A stretch of 43,953 nucleotides of DNA. It comes from UBA6544 sp049601975. GTDB lineage: Bacteria > Pseudomonadota > Alphaproteobacteria > UBA8366. Below, piece after piece: positions 34,806 through 43,840 of this stretch. The notes under the pieces are model-generated. The model was not told where the DNA came from. It saw nothing but the letters and a program-made list of their open reading frames with translations, and made no database searches. The stretch is from positions 1 to 43,953 of the forward strand of contig JBMYRC010000017.1 of NCBI GenBank assembly GCA_049601975.1, in the 5' to 3' direction. Numbering within the stretch: position 1 is the first letter of the stretch; every line of letters begins with the position of its first letter. The position numbers and the translations under genes were made by a program.

Positions 34806-35094
34806 TTTCGGTCAGGCAATCCGGACGATGGATATCAGTGACCATGACATCACGCGGCCCGGCACCTTCCCGTGTGCCGCTCCGAAACAAAGAGACGGCT
34901 CGGCGAAGCTGGGCAAGTCGGCAGATACTTACGCCATTGGAATGATCGCTCATTTGATGTTGGTCGGACGGTTGCCGCACGACGGCGAAAACATCCCTGA
35001 TAACGTGCGGCCCAGCGATCTCGCGGACTGGTTCACCGCTGCTCTCGACCCGGACCCAACGCAGCCCCCACTGGGGGAACCTCTCGACTCTTAG
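34774..35094 (+). pseudogene. Ser/Thr-kinase-like C-lobe fragment
   Basis: A 106-residue frame overlapping the receiver fragment. It contains CDFGQAIR (DFG motif), GTFPCAAPKQRDGSAKLG (activation segment, APE changed to APK) and KSADTYAIGMIAHLMLVGRLPHDGE, which matches the alpha-F region sDvYslGvilyelltGrlPf of protein kinases. The whole N-lobe and the catalytic HRD loop are missing, so it cannot be an active kinase. Together with the receiver fragment it may be the remnant of one receiver-kinase protein. Confidence 0.5.
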
Positions 35095-35936
35095 GCAACG
35101 TCCAGGACCCGCTTCCCATCGCGCAGCAAAGTTATCCGCTCTCCCCAATCACCCACGGGCACCGTATGAGATACCAATCCCGGCTCTCCGACACCCGCGT
35201 CTTCCATCCAGATGTGCACGGAGAATGCGGGCGGCTCACCAGTAATCGATAGAACGCAGTCGGGCCCTGTCTCAAGCGCGAAAGGGTAGCATGTGGTAGG
35301 GGCCGCAAATCCAATCGTGCCGCCGAAGGTGCAGGTGAAGGGGCGATGGGCATGTCCCGCGATCACGCGGACGACCTGTGGATGCCGCCGTATGAGTGCC
35401 GCCAACTCGCTCCCACCTTCGATCAAACCATTGCTGGTTGTACCGGTCATCGCGGATCCAAAAGGCGGATGATGCAAGCCGACAATTGTCGGCTTGTCCG
35501 GTACATCACTTAATTGCCGGTCCAGCCACGCCAGCCGCTCCGCACAAAAACCACCGGGCGTTTGCCCCTCCAGGACGGAGTCGCAACAAACCACCCGCAC
35601 ACCGAAATCATCGACGACGTAATGCAGGAACGCACCATCAGACGGCATCCAGGCCGTATCCGAAAAAGCCGATCGAAACGGAGCGCGTCCATCATGATTA
35701 CCAGGAATGGCGTAGAACGGAGCTTTCAAGTCAGCGATCAACTCGCGGAAATACGCGTACCGTTTGGGGGAGCCGTGATGTGCCATATCACCAGTGTGAA
35801 GTACCATATCCGGTCCCGGGTCCATTCGATTAATCGCCGCAACTGCATTGCGGAGATTCGCCGCCGTGTCGAACCGGCCATACGCTAAGTCGCCTGGCTC
35901 TTCGATATGGGTATCGGTGATCTGCACCAATATCAT
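35091..35936 (-). CDS. Metallophosphoesterase, CpdA/Icc-like cyclic-nucleotide phosphodiesterase family
   Basis: A 281-residue calcineurin-like phosphoesterase. All metal motifs are visible: DTHIEE near residue 8, GDMAHHG, GNHDGR, GLHHPPF and GHAHRPF. This set and length match class III cAMP phosphodiesterases (CpdA) and related phosphoesterases of Rv0805 type. Whether cAMP is the substrate is not shown by sequence. The window also holds a class III adenylate cyclase, 22 kb away. The start MILVQITDTHIEEP leaves almost no N-terminal extension. Confidence 0.88.
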   Translation of the reverse strand: MILVQITDTHIEEPGDLAYGRFDTAANLRNAVAAINRMDPGPDMVLHTGDMAHHGSPKRYAYFRELIADLKAPFYAIPGNHDGRAPFRSAFSDTAWMPSDGAFLHYVVDDFGVRVVCCDSVLEGQTPGGFCAERLAWLDRQLSDVPDKPTIVGLHHPPFGSAMTGTTSNGLIEGGSELAALIRRHPQVVRVIAGHAHRPFTCTFGGTIGFAAPTTCYPFALETGPDCVLSITGEPPAFSVHIWMEDAGVGEPGLVSHTVPVGDWGERITLLRDGKRVLDVA

Positions 35937-36069
35937 CGGACTTCCTTTCGTATTAAACGCAACTCCCTGCGCGTTATTCTAGCATCGAACCATCGCCCTT
36001 GTCGGGATCAATCAAACGCCGTAACTAGCCATTACGGAGATAATCTTTTAAGCGGCAAGAGGAACCATC

Positions 36070-36903
36070 ATGATGCATTCAGCACTCGTTGCCGGCCGCA
36101 CTGCCGTTATTACGGGCGCCGCGAGCGGTATCGGCCTCGCGACCGCCAAAAAATTTGCGGCGATGGGGATGAATGTCTGTATCACGGACATCACCGATCT
36201 GGCGCTGCAAGCTGCGGCGCACGAAGTGAACGAAGCAGCGTCACCGAACAGTTCAGTGTTATCGATCACCGCCGACGTTAGCGACTCCGACACCATGGTC
36301 ACCCTCGCCGAGACCGTGCGGCAGGAGTTCGGCGATGTGGCTTTTTTGATGAATAATGCAGTCACCCGAATCGATGCCCGAACGTGGGAAAATGCCGATG
36401 CGTGGAACCGCACAGTCGCAGTCAATATCATAGGCGTCGTCAACGGAGTTCTAGCCTTCGCACCCGCGATGATCCAGCAGAGCGAACCTTCAGTAATCGT
36501 CAATGCAGGCTCCAAACAAGGCATCACCAATCCACCGGGTAGCAAACCAGCCTACAACATGGCGAAGGCGGCAGTGATCAACTACACCGAAAGCCTCCAG
36601 CATGAGCTCCGTAATACGGACGGCTGCCTTACAAGTGCCCATCTTTTGATCCCGGGCTGGACGACGACCGGCACCCGTGAACACCAACTCGGTGCCTGGC
36701 TACCGGACCAAGTCGTCGATTATATGCTTACTGCGCTGGGGCAAAGTGACTTCTATATTCTATGCCCCGACGACGAAACCGACACCGCTGAGGACAAACG
36801 CCGGGTCCTATGGGCCGCCGGTGATATCACCCATAATAGGCCCCCGCTCTCGCGCTGGCATCCCGATCACGACGATGCCTTCCAATCCTTCGAGGTCTCC
36901 TGA
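36070..36903 (+). CDS. Short-chain dehydrogenase/reductase
   Basis: A 277-residue SDR with the cofactor motif AVITGAASGIGLATAKKF near residue 13, NNAVTRIDA, the catalytic Ser in VIVNAGSKQGITN and Tyr-Lys in PAYNMAKAAVINY. The C-terminus (PDDETDTAEDKRRVLWAAGD, then HDDAFQSFEVS) lacks the usual GG ending, as in SDRs with altered tails. It precedes the 2-hydroxyacid dehydrogenase, whose ATG lies 1 base after its stop, so the two are co-translated. Confidence 0.92.
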   Translation: MMHSALVAGRTAVITGAASGIGLATAKKFAAMGMNVCITDITDLALQAAAHEVNEAASPNSSVLSITADVSDSDTMVTLAETVRQEFGDVAFLMNNAVTRIDARTWENADAWNRTVAVNIIGVVNGVLAFAPAMIQQSEPSVIVNAGSKQGITNPPGSKPAYNMAKAAVINYTESLQHELRNTDGCLTSAHLLIPGWTTTGTREHQLGAWLPDQVVDYMLTALGQSDFYILCPDDETDTAEDKRRVLWAAGDITHNRPPLSRWHPDHDDAFQSFEVS

Positions 36904-36904
36904 T

Positions 36905-37897
36905 ATGAGCGATACCCCTACTGTACTTCTCGCCGGTCGCATGTCGACACCGCGTGCCGAATGGCTGGCGGAGAAATTGACCACAGATTGGAAGATTGAG
37001 ATCTGGAGCGAGGACGAGCCGTTCGAACGTTTCGCAGAATTGATCGTCCAGTCGGACGCCATGGTCGGCGGTCGCATCAAGGGCGAGTGGCCGGCCATTC
37101 CAAACTTGCGGCTCTACCAAGTGCCATTTACCGGTTATGAATTCCTGACACCCGCCGACCTTCCGATCAGCTGCACGCTCTGCAACGCGTATGGCCACGA
37201 AGTCGCCATCGCTGAATTCATCATGGCCGGGATGCTGGAATGGTCAATCGGCCTCTCTAAATACGATCGCGACTTCAGAGAGCAGGGCTGGCAGGGACGC
37301 GTCCCCGGCATTGGGCCGAGCCACGGAGAGCTTTCCGGCAAGACATTGGGTATCATCGGGTACGGCCATATCGGCAAGGCGGCGGCCGAGCGCGCCGCAG
37401 CCTTTGGCATGCGCGTCATCGCCACCAACCGCACGGCGCAGGCGGTACCGCCGCCGCTGGAACGCTTAGACGGTCTCGACCAGCTTGATCGATTGTTAGA
37501 GGAAAGCGATTTCGTATTGATGACCCTGCCGACCGCACCGCAGACGCGCGGCATGATTGATACCGAACAGTTCGGACGGATGAAGTCCGACGCGGTACTG
37601 ATCAATGTCGGGCGTGCGCCGGTTATCGTCGAGGAAGCCTTGTACAACGCGCTGGCAGAAAAACGTATCGGCGGCGCCTTCCTCGATGTTTGGTATGGTT
37701 ATCCGACCACAGAAGATCCGGACCGCGAGCCATCCCGCTTCCCTATCAGGCAACTCGACAATGTCATCATGACACCACATTGCAGCTCCCGAAGCGTCGA
37801 ATCCCGGGAACGGCGGTGGATGACCATTCCCCGAAATCTTGACCACCTGTCGCGCGGCGAAGAGCTCGACAATATCGCCTTTCATGGCAGGGTCTAG
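36905..37897 (+). CDS. D-isomer-specific 2-hydroxyacid dehydrogenase
   Basis: A 330-residue NAD(P)-dependent dehydrogenase. The Rossmann motif is KTLGIIGYGHIGKAAAERAA near residue 142. The catalytic set is visible as Arg in INVGRAPVIVEE, an acidic residue in FLDVWYG and His in MTPHCSSRS. Start MSDTPTVLLAGRM follows the SDR stop by one base. Related to phosphoglycerate, glyoxylate and hydroxypyruvate reductases; substrate unknown. Confidence 0.91.
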   Translation: MSDTPTVLLAGRMSTPRAEWLAEKLTTDWKIEIWSEDEPFERFAELIVQSDAMVGGRIKGEWPAIPNLRLYQVPFTGYEFLTPADLPISCTLCNAYGHEVAIAEFIMAGMLEWSIGLSKYDRDFREQGWQGRVPGIGPSHGELSGKTLGIIGYGHIGKAAAERAAAFGMRVIATNRTAQAVPPPLERLDGLDQLDRLLEESDFVLMTLPTAPQTRGMIDTEQFGRMKSDAVLINVGRAPVIVEEALYNALAEKRIGGAFLDVWYGYPTTEDPDREPSRFPIRQLDNVIMTPHCSSRSVESRERRWMTIPRNLDHLSRGEELDNIAFHGRV

Positions 37898-38010
37898 GTC
37901 GTGCAATTCACCTTCGGTAGTGAGTAATCTCGTACGGTTCGCAAGATGGACCGCGCGGCGCTAGATATCTTATTAACCGCATTGAATTTAGGAGAAAGGG
38001 AGGCTTAGAG

Positions 38011-38907
38011 ATGAAAGCTGGCTTTATAGGCACGGGCAGTATGGGACTGCCCCTAGCATCAAATATTTTGGATCAGGAAAAATCACTCGTCGCCTATGAT
38101 ATCAATCCGGAAGCAACGGCATCGCTTGCCGATAAACAGGGGCGAATCGTTAATTCGCCAGTCGAAGTCGCGAACAGATCCGATATTGTCTTTGCCTGTA
38201 TGCCGAGCATCGAGAGCTTTCGCACGGTCGTCGCCGGCGATGAAGGCATCATCCACGGCACGCAGATGAAAACCTTCATCAATCTCGGGACGATGGGCAC
38301 CGAAGCCTTGGCCGAGATGGAGGCTACCTTGGCGGAAAAGGGAATTCCGGTACTCGATTCTCCAATCACCGGCGGCGTGCAACGCGCTTGGGACAAGGAC
38401 ATCACGGTCATCACATCGGGACCACAGGCGGCCTACGAACAGGCGGAGCCATTTTTAAAATCCTTCGCCCGCGACATTCATTACGTTGGCGATAAAGTCG
38501 GCCAAGCGCAAATCACGAAGATCTGCAACAACATCATGTCGTTCACCAACATGATAATTGGGCTAGAGGCACTAACGATGGCGTCGAAGGCCGGCGTAGA
38601 TCCGAACAAAGTCATCAACGTCATCAATTCCGGTTCCGGCCAGAACAGTGCCACGCTGTCAAAAATACCTAAATTCGTAATGACGCGGGACTTCAACATG
38701 GAGGCCCCGATGCACATCATCGCCAAGGATGCGATGCTGTGGCGAATGGAGTCCGAACGCCTCGAGGTGCCCCAGAACGTGGCGAGCGCCACTTACCAAA
38801 CATTACAGCAGGCCTTGGCAATGGGCATGCGCGGCAGCGACTTCAGCGAAATCATCAAAGTGATCGAGCGGGCCGCCGATTTCCAGCTCCCGAAGAGCGG
38901 CGGGTAA
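38011..38907 (+). CDS. 3-hydroxyisobutyrate dehydrogenase-family oxidoreductase
   Basis: A 298-residue beta-hydroxyacid dehydrogenase. It has the N-terminal GFIGTGSMGLPLASNIL, the substrate loop DSPITGGVQRAWDKDITVITSG and the catalytic Lys in VGQAQITKICNN. The family oxidises 3-hydroxyisobutyrate, tartronate semialdehyde or 6-phosphogluconate-like substrates. GGAGAAAGGGAGG precedes the ATG. It forms a short plus-strand group with the glutathione transferase, 10 bases apart. Confidence 0.93.
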   Translation: MKAGFIGTGSMGLPLASNILDQEKSLVAYDINPEATASLADKQGRIVNSPVEVANRSDIVFACMPSIESFRTVVAGDEGIIHGTQMKTFINLGTMGTEALAEMEATLAEKGIPVLDSPITGGVQRAWDKDITVITSGPQAAYEQAEPFLKSFARDIHYVGDKVGQAQITKICNNIMSFTNMIIGLEALTMASKAGVDPNKVINVINSGSGQNSATLSKIPKFVMTRDFNMEAPMHIIAKDAMLWRMESERLEVPQNVASATYQTLQQALAMGMRGSDFSEIIKVIERAADFQLPKSGG

Positions 38908-38917
38908 GGGGCTCGCG

Positions 38918-39586
38918 ATGACGGATCGAGAACTCTATTTCATTTCGGGCTCACCACCGTGCTGGGCCGTGATGCTGGCACTCGAAGTGAAGAGCTTGCC
39001 GTATACATCGCGGCGTCTTGGCAACACCAAGCGGGAACAGAAGAGCTCGGAATATCTGGCGATCAATTCACGCGGCCAAGTGCCGACCTTGATCGACAAT
39101 GGCAATACCATTTGCGAGACTTTAGCAATTTTGGCGTATCTCGATGCCGCCTATCCCACGCCACCACTCTTCGGGGGAGCGGCCATGGAAACCGCGCGCA
39201 TCTGGCAGGTAATATGTGAATGCGACGGCAACCTGCGCAGCCCGATCGGCGATATTTCACGCCCGTTCTTTCGTGGTAAAGAGACCGAATTTGCAGAGCA
39301 AATCGCCAACGCGGCGGCCACGGTCCGCAAAGAATTCGCGCTCCTTGAGATGCGCCTATCCGCTAGCCCCTGGCTCGCGGGTGCCACTCTCAGCGCTGCC
39401 GATCTCGTCGCGTTTCCGATGTTGATGCAGCTTGAACGCGCGGTAGCGCGCAACGAAGCGCGCCCGATAAACCTCAATCTCTATCCGTTTGACACGTATT
39501 TTCCAAACATCGCCGCATGGCGCGCCCGGATCGAAGCGTTAGAAGGTTTTAGGAACGCCTATCCGCCGCATTGGGCGCGGGCCTGA
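38918..39586 (+). CDS. Glutathione S-transferase
   Basis: A 222-residue soluble GST. The N-terminal thioredoxin-like domain has YFISGSPPCWAVMLALE, the conserved SRGQVPTLIDNGNTICET (cis-Pro and glutathione-binding Glu-Ser/Thr) and LAYLDAAYP. The helical C-terminal domain follows, with PWLAGATLSAADLVAFPML as the N-cap box. It is co-directional with the hydroxyisobutyrate-dehydrogenase-like gene and may serve maleyl- or xenobiotic-type chemistry. Confidence 0.91.
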   Translation: MTDRELYFISGSPPCWAVMLALEVKSLPYTSRRLGNTKREQKSSEYLAINSRGQVPTLIDNGNTICETLAILAYLDAAYPTPPLFGGAAMETARIWQVICECDGNLRSPIGDISRPFFRGKETEFAEQIANAAATVRKEFALLEMRLSASPWLAGATLSAADLVAFPMLMQLERAVARNEARPINLNLYPFDTYFPNIAAWRARIEALEGFRNAYPPHWARA

Positions 39587-39593
39587 CGAACCT

Positions 39594-39800
39594 TTAAGCG
39601 GATTTCTTCACCACCAACCACAACGCGTGGATCACGTCCGGCACGACGAAAAAGAACGTGAGAAAAATGTTCAGCCAAAAAAGCAAGCCTAGTACGACCG
39701 TCAAAAAACCCGCGACGCCGGGAAGAAGGAGCGCGAGGATGATGCGGATAATGTTCAGGTGTAGCGAACGCTTCGTTTTGCCAAAATTTTTTGCTACCAA
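39594..39800 (-). CDS. YqaE/Pmp3 (UPF0057) small membrane protein
   Basis: A 68-residue protein with two membrane helices: IIRIILALLLPGVAGFLTVVLG and FWLNIFLTFFFVVPDVIHALWLVV. The LN(I)xLT ... PxxIHAlw pattern is that of the Pmp3/YqaE family, stress-responsive inner-membrane proteins linked to ion balance. A basic N-terminus (VAKNFGKTKRSLH) is longer than usual. It is convergent with the GST gene, 7 bases away. Confidence 0.85.
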   Translation of the reverse strand: MVAKNFGKTKRSLHLNIIRIILALLLPGVAGFLTVVLGLLFWLNIFLTFFFVVPDVIHALWLVVKKSA

Positions 39801-39935
39801 ATTACCATATCAGCGCGACGGCATCCTTTCCGCCAAGCGTAATGAGACCCAGCACTGACAACGCGCCGTGGATCGTTAATTTCTTATTAACCCAAATTCA
39901 ATAGAATTTTCGTTAACGAACATTATGGACGCTCA

Positions 39936-40431
39936 ATGGATAACCTTAACTTCCTGCAGCGGCTTGCGGAAATTCCCTTCGAGGAAAAAGCAAAGACTGA
40001 TGTCGCCTCACCGCTATTATTTTGGGTATATGAACTTTGGGATCTAAACGATGCGCCCGAAACATGGCGACGCGTGCCGATCTATACCCAGTCGAAATGC
40101 CGAGACTCCCTCATCACATGGCTTTGGTGGAAGTCGACAAATTCGATCCGCGATTGCGAATTCGATTGGTCGGCACGAATATCGTAAATATTTACGGTAC
40201 GAATTTCACCGGTTAACATCCTGACGAAATAGATTTCATTGACGCCAGAAAAAACTTATTTCGGACTATCAATTCCCCGCGGAAACAAACCAACGGCTCT
40301 TTTCAGATCATACTTTCGGCAAGTTAAGCGGCATCAATCTAAACATCGAGTATGTCATTCTGCCGCTTTCCGACGACGACGAGACCATCAGCATTTTATT
40401 CATAGTGATGAGTTTTCAGAAACCCATCTAG
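39936..40431 (+). pseudogene. PAS_5-like (DUF) regulatory protein, decayed
   Basis: The first frame gives MDNLNFLQRLAEIPF, then LFWVYELWDLNDAPETWRR, the usual start of alphaproteobacterial PAS_5 proteins. Near 40070 the frame shifts to RADLYPVEMPRLPHHMALVEV and LRIRLVGTNIVNIYGTNFTG, ending in TAA (40214-40216). The same frame continues after the stop as HPDEIDFIDARKNLFRTI. After another shift, LSGINLNIEYVILPLSDDDE appears and closes at 40431. Two frameshifts and one stop with recognisable family sequence throughout mark a dead gene. It is visibly AT-rich. Confidence 0.75.
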
Positions 40432-40461
40432 TTTACGATAGAAAACGTCGCATCGCCGACG

Positions 40462-41352
40462 TTATTCCGCCATCCCTTTCGCATCCTGCACGGCGGCGGC
40501 CCATTCCCGTGGCCGTTCTTGGGGTAGATTATGCCCGGCGCGGGCCAACTCCCGGTGTTCATGCAGTCCAGTAAACTTTTTGGCGTGTTGTTTCGTTGAG
40601 CCACTCACCCCGTCGCCGGTTCCATCGATGGTAATAGCCGCGACGGTAATTGGTGGCTGAGCCGTCAGCCGCGTCTCGATCAAGGCGACGGCGGGATCGC
40701 CCGTTACCAATCCATAGCGATGACGATAAGAATGGATGACGACTTCGACAAAATCCGGATTGTCGAACGCTTCCGCGCTCTGCTCGAAAGTCGCATCATC
40801 GAAATCCCAATGCGGTGACCACATTTCCCACAATTGCCGGGCGACGGCGCGACGATCTTTGTTCAGGCCGTTGCGCCCTCGCTCCGAATGAAAATAGTAT
40901 TGATACCAGTAAGCGGCTTCCGCCGCCGGTGGTGCAGGCTCCAACGCCCGCGCGATGTTCTGGATATTGTACGAATTGCCCGAGACCAGGGCCATCACCC
41001 GTTCCGGCCACAAGGCGGAGACAATACACGCCGCTCGTCCGCCCCAGTCATACCCTCCAACAACCGCGCGCTCGATGGAAAGCGCATCCATCAGCGCTAA
41101 CAAGTCCGCACCAAACGCCGCCTGCTCCCCGGAGCGCGGCGTATCGGGCAACAGGAACGTGGTCGACCCATAGCCGCGCATATACGGGACAATCACCCGT
41201 GCGCCCGCGTCTGCAAGGATTGGCCCCACCTCCGCATAGGCATGAACGTCATAGGGAAAGCCGTGCATCATGAAACACGGCCAACCGTCCGAAGACCCAT
41301 ATTCAAGATACGAGACGTTCAGGACCCCTGCATCAATCGAATTGATTTTCAT
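40462..41352 (-). CDS. Alpha/beta hydrolase (epoxide-hydrolase-like)
   Basis: A 296-residue alpha/beta-hydrolase. The oxyanion segment is MMHGFPYDVHAY, and the nucleophile elbow is VVGGYDWGGRAAC with Asp, as in epoxide hydrolases and dehalogenases (Ser elbows of esterases read GxSxG). His in ARAGHNLPQERP completes the triad. Substrate could be an epoxide or haloalkane; not determined. Start MKINSIDAGVLNV. Confidence 0.9.
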   Translation of the reverse strand: MKINSIDAGVLNVSYLEYGSSDGWPCFMMHGFPYDVHAYAEVGPILADAGARVIVPYMRGYGSTTFLLPDTPRSGEQAAFGADLLALMDALSIERAVVGGYDWGGRAACIVSALWPERVMALVSGNSYNIQNIARALEPAPPAAEAAYWYQYYFHSERGRNGLNKDRRAVARQLWEMWSPHWDFDDATFEQSAEAFDNPDFVEVVIHSYRHRYGLVTGDPAVALIETRLTAQPPITVAAITIDGTGDGVSGSTKQHAKKFTGLHEHRELARAGHNLPQERPREWAAAVQDAKGMAE

Positions 41353-41556
41353 TTAGACTGTCTCCCACCAATTTGCGCCACCCTACAAAGCCCGCAGCCT
41401 CAGACGTGTTACAACGCGACTTCAGAGCCGGGGATCGGTGATCGAGAGAATGTTGCCGCCTTGCGGACAGTATCGACTACACCAAATTTTTCCATATGTC
41501 CGGCCTGACCCGCTTTACTCTTGGCGTTGACCGCCTCGGGCCGCATTGAGGAAGCA

Positions 41557-42384
41557 TCACGAAACGGCACCGCCGAACTTACGCAATGCCTTGGGCAACA
41601 CTTGGATATCTTCCTGGTTAATGGTCACGTCCGACCAGAGGAGATGCCTGCACCCCGAGAGCACCAATGTGCCGTCGTAGCATTGGAAAAGGTGGCTTTC
41701 GAAAGGACCGGTATCGTGCATCACATCGATATCGTTATCTTCAATTCCAAAAGCCGGATACAGCTCGTTCCTAACGAAAAACCCGTTCCAGGCCGTCGTT
41801 GCCACAAGTTCGTAACCCTTGGATTTTCCGAGCTCAACAAGCGCTAAAAGCGAAGCTCCCTGGTTGATCGCGGCATCATCATCTTGCACAAAGACGATAT
41901 CGTTGGGCACGGTCGGATTGAATTCAATTGAGATTAATCGCGGTGAAAATTCCGTCAGAGAATTCCAGATATGCCAATCCACGCCATCGACATCAATGCA
42001 CAGGAAATCCAAGTCGGCGGGCGCTTCGGCACGGGTAAGGATAGCGTCGAGAGACGCCTCACCCTCCCGCTCAACCAAGGTATTCAAAATGGCAACTTGA
42101 TCGTTATCACGATACGCACTCTCGAGTTCTGCGAACTTAGCCTCATTCGCCTCAATCAACAGGCCATGCCAATCACGGTTATTCAGCATATTCCATGTAC
42201 TGCTGTAGAGCTTTCCGTCCCAAGCGCCAAATTCTACACAGTAGCGATTGGTCGCGCCGACGATCTCGAATATCTTTTCAATGATGCCGTCTTCGCCTCG
42301 TTGCGTCGTCACATCCTTGCGGAACGCCTGAAGGAATGCTGATTTTGGATTGATCCGAGATTTCCACCTGCTCTGTAAAATCAT
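41557..42384 (-). CDS. FkbM-like SAM-dependent methyltransferase family protein
   Basis: A 275-residue protein of FkbM-like type. The N-terminal GEDGIIEKIFEIVGATNRYCVEFGAWDGKLYS has the SAM-binding VEFGAWDG, followed by WHGLLIEANEAKFAEL and DLDFLCIDVDGVDWHIW, the usual acidic motifs. Such proteins are often linked to O-methylation of sugars or surface glycans. The gene is 6 bases downstream of the large NtaA-like monooxygenase gene on the same strand. Substrate unknown. Confidence 0.8.
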   Translation of the reverse strand: MILQSRWKSRINPKSAFLQAFRKDVTTQRGEDGIIEKIFEIVGATNRYCVEFGAWDGKLYSSTWNMLNNRDWHGLLIEANEAKFAELESAYRDNDQVAILNTLVEREGEASLDAILTRAEAPADLDFLCIDVDGVDWHIWNSLTEFSPRLISIEFNPTVPNDIVFVQDDDAAINQGASLLALVELGKSKGYELVATTAWNGFFVRNELYPAFGIEDNDIDVMHDTGPFESHLFQCYDGTLVLSGCRHLLWSDVTINQEDIQVLPKALRKFGGAVS

Positions 42385-42390
42385 CGTGCT

Positions 42391-43710
42391 CTAATCTTCC
42401 TGCCGCAAAATTTCGCGCTGGGTCGTTCCCTTGTATTCGGTGCGATATACACCGCGTCGCTGGAATTCCGGCACCATCAAGTCGACGAATTCCTCGATGG
42501 CGCCCGGCGAGTAGATGGGCGTTAGCATGAAACCATCGCCGCCGACTGTCTCCATGAAAGCTTCCATCTGGTCGGCAACGCTTTTCACCGTGCCGACGAA
42601 TTGCGGTAATCCAACCCCTTGGCCGTGACGTTGCGCCACTTCGCGTAGGGTCATGCCACTGCCATCGGGCTTCAAAAAGCGCGTTCGCATGCGATGGAGT
42701 TCAGGCTCTTCACGGGTCGTCATATCCGCATCGAGGGGAATCTTCGAGAGATCATAATCGAGATGCGCCGACAGGATCGCCATCCCGGCATCGAGCGGCA
42801 CCAGGGAATTATGCTCTTCCTGTTTCTCGCGCGCCTCATCCTCGCTCTCACCGATAATCGGCTGTGCACCGAACAGGATGCGGCAATGGTTCGGATCGCG
42901 CTTGAACTGATCCATGCGGCCCTTCACGTCCGCGTAATACTGCGCCGCGTTCTCTGCTCGCGGTTGGATCGCAAAAATACCATCAGCATATTTAGCTGCG
43001 AAATCCATGCCCTTCGGCGACGTTCCCGCCTGCAGAATAGAGGGGCCGTTCTGCGGCGATTGCACCACATTCAATGGTCCACGCGATTTAAAGAATTGGC
43101 CTTCATGCTCAATGCGGTGGACCTTTGTGGCATCAGCGAAAACCGCCCCCTCCTTATCCATGACGACCGCGCCCTCTTCCCAACTGTCCCAGAGTTTGCG
43201 GCACACTTCCAAATACTCATGCGCTTGATCGTAGCGAGTGTCGGCATCGGCGCGCTCGGTACCGTAATTGGCCTGCTGGTTGTGATTGATCGAGGTCACC
43301 ACATTCCAAGCGGCGCGCCCGCCAGTCAGATGATCGAGCGTCGCCCACATCCGGGCCGCATAGAAGGGATGCTGATTGCTGGTCGAGAAGGTGGCGCCGA
43401 GCCCGATATGCTTCGTCACCGCTGCCATCCAACCAAGCAATGGGATCGGGTCATGCTCCGGCGCTTGCGCCGCATAGCGCAAGGCCGGCTCCATCGAGCC
43501 CGTAAACGTGTCGGAGATGTAGTTAAGATCGGCGAAGAACACCATGTCGAAGAGGCCACGCTCACAGACCTGGGCAATATGCTGATAGAGCTCCGGTCGC
43601 GCCCAACTCTCCTTATCAAATGTACTCTTGGGATGCCGCCACATGCCGAGGCTGTGATAGCTCGGCCCGTGCACGAGAAATTGCGCCAGATGAAATTTCT
43701 TTTTCGCCAT
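42391..43710 (-). CDS. NtaA/DmoA/SnaA-family FMN-dependent monooxygenase
   Basis: A 439-residue LLM-class monooxygenase of the long NtaA-like subgroup (nitrilotriacetate, dimethylsulfide and similar substrates). Seen are MAKKKFHLAQFLVHGPSYHSLGMWRHP, FFADLNYISDTFTGSMEPA, HIGLGATFSTSNQHPFYAARM, DHLTGGRAAWNVVTSIN and LQAGTSPKGMDFAAKYADGIF. These enzymes need a separate NADH:FMN reductase, not seen in this window. Upstream lies a 130-base gap to the divergent epimerase. Confidence 0.93.
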   Translation of the reverse strand: MAKKKFHLAQFLVHGPSYHSLGMWRHPKSTFDKESWARPELYQHIAQVCERGLFDMVFFADLNYISDTFTGSMEPALRYAAQAPEHDPIPLLGWMAAVTKHIGLGATFSTSNQHPFYAARMWATLDHLTGGRAAWNVVTSINHNQQANYGTERADADTRYDQAHEYLEVCRKLWDSWEEGAVVMDKEGAVFADATKVHRIEHEGQFFKSRGPLNVVQSPQNGPSILQAGTSPKGMDFAAKYADGIFAIQPRAENAAQYYADVKGRMDQFKRDPNHCRILFGAQPIIGESEDEAREKQEEHNSLVPLDAGMAILSAHLDYDLSKIPLDADMTTREEPELHRMRTRFLKPDGSGMTLREVAQRHGQGVGLPQFVGTVKSVADQMEAFMETVGGDGFMLTPIYSPGAIEEFVDLMVPEFQRRGVYRTEYKGTTQREILRQED

Positions 43711-43840
43711 AATACGGTCGCCTCCCTGGATCAGACGTTACCGCGCACCGCAAACATTGCAACCATCGGGGCGGCATTTCGCCTTCCGAGCACGCCAGAT
43801 TAGATCATATTGAAGTGATCGCACTGCGACAGGTAAGCGC

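Noticed and set aside
42694..43803. 369-residue plus-strand open frame opposite the NtaA-like monooxygenase
   Set aside because: Shadow of a clear minus-strand gene in a GC-rich frame; sequence is His/Arg-rich without domain features.
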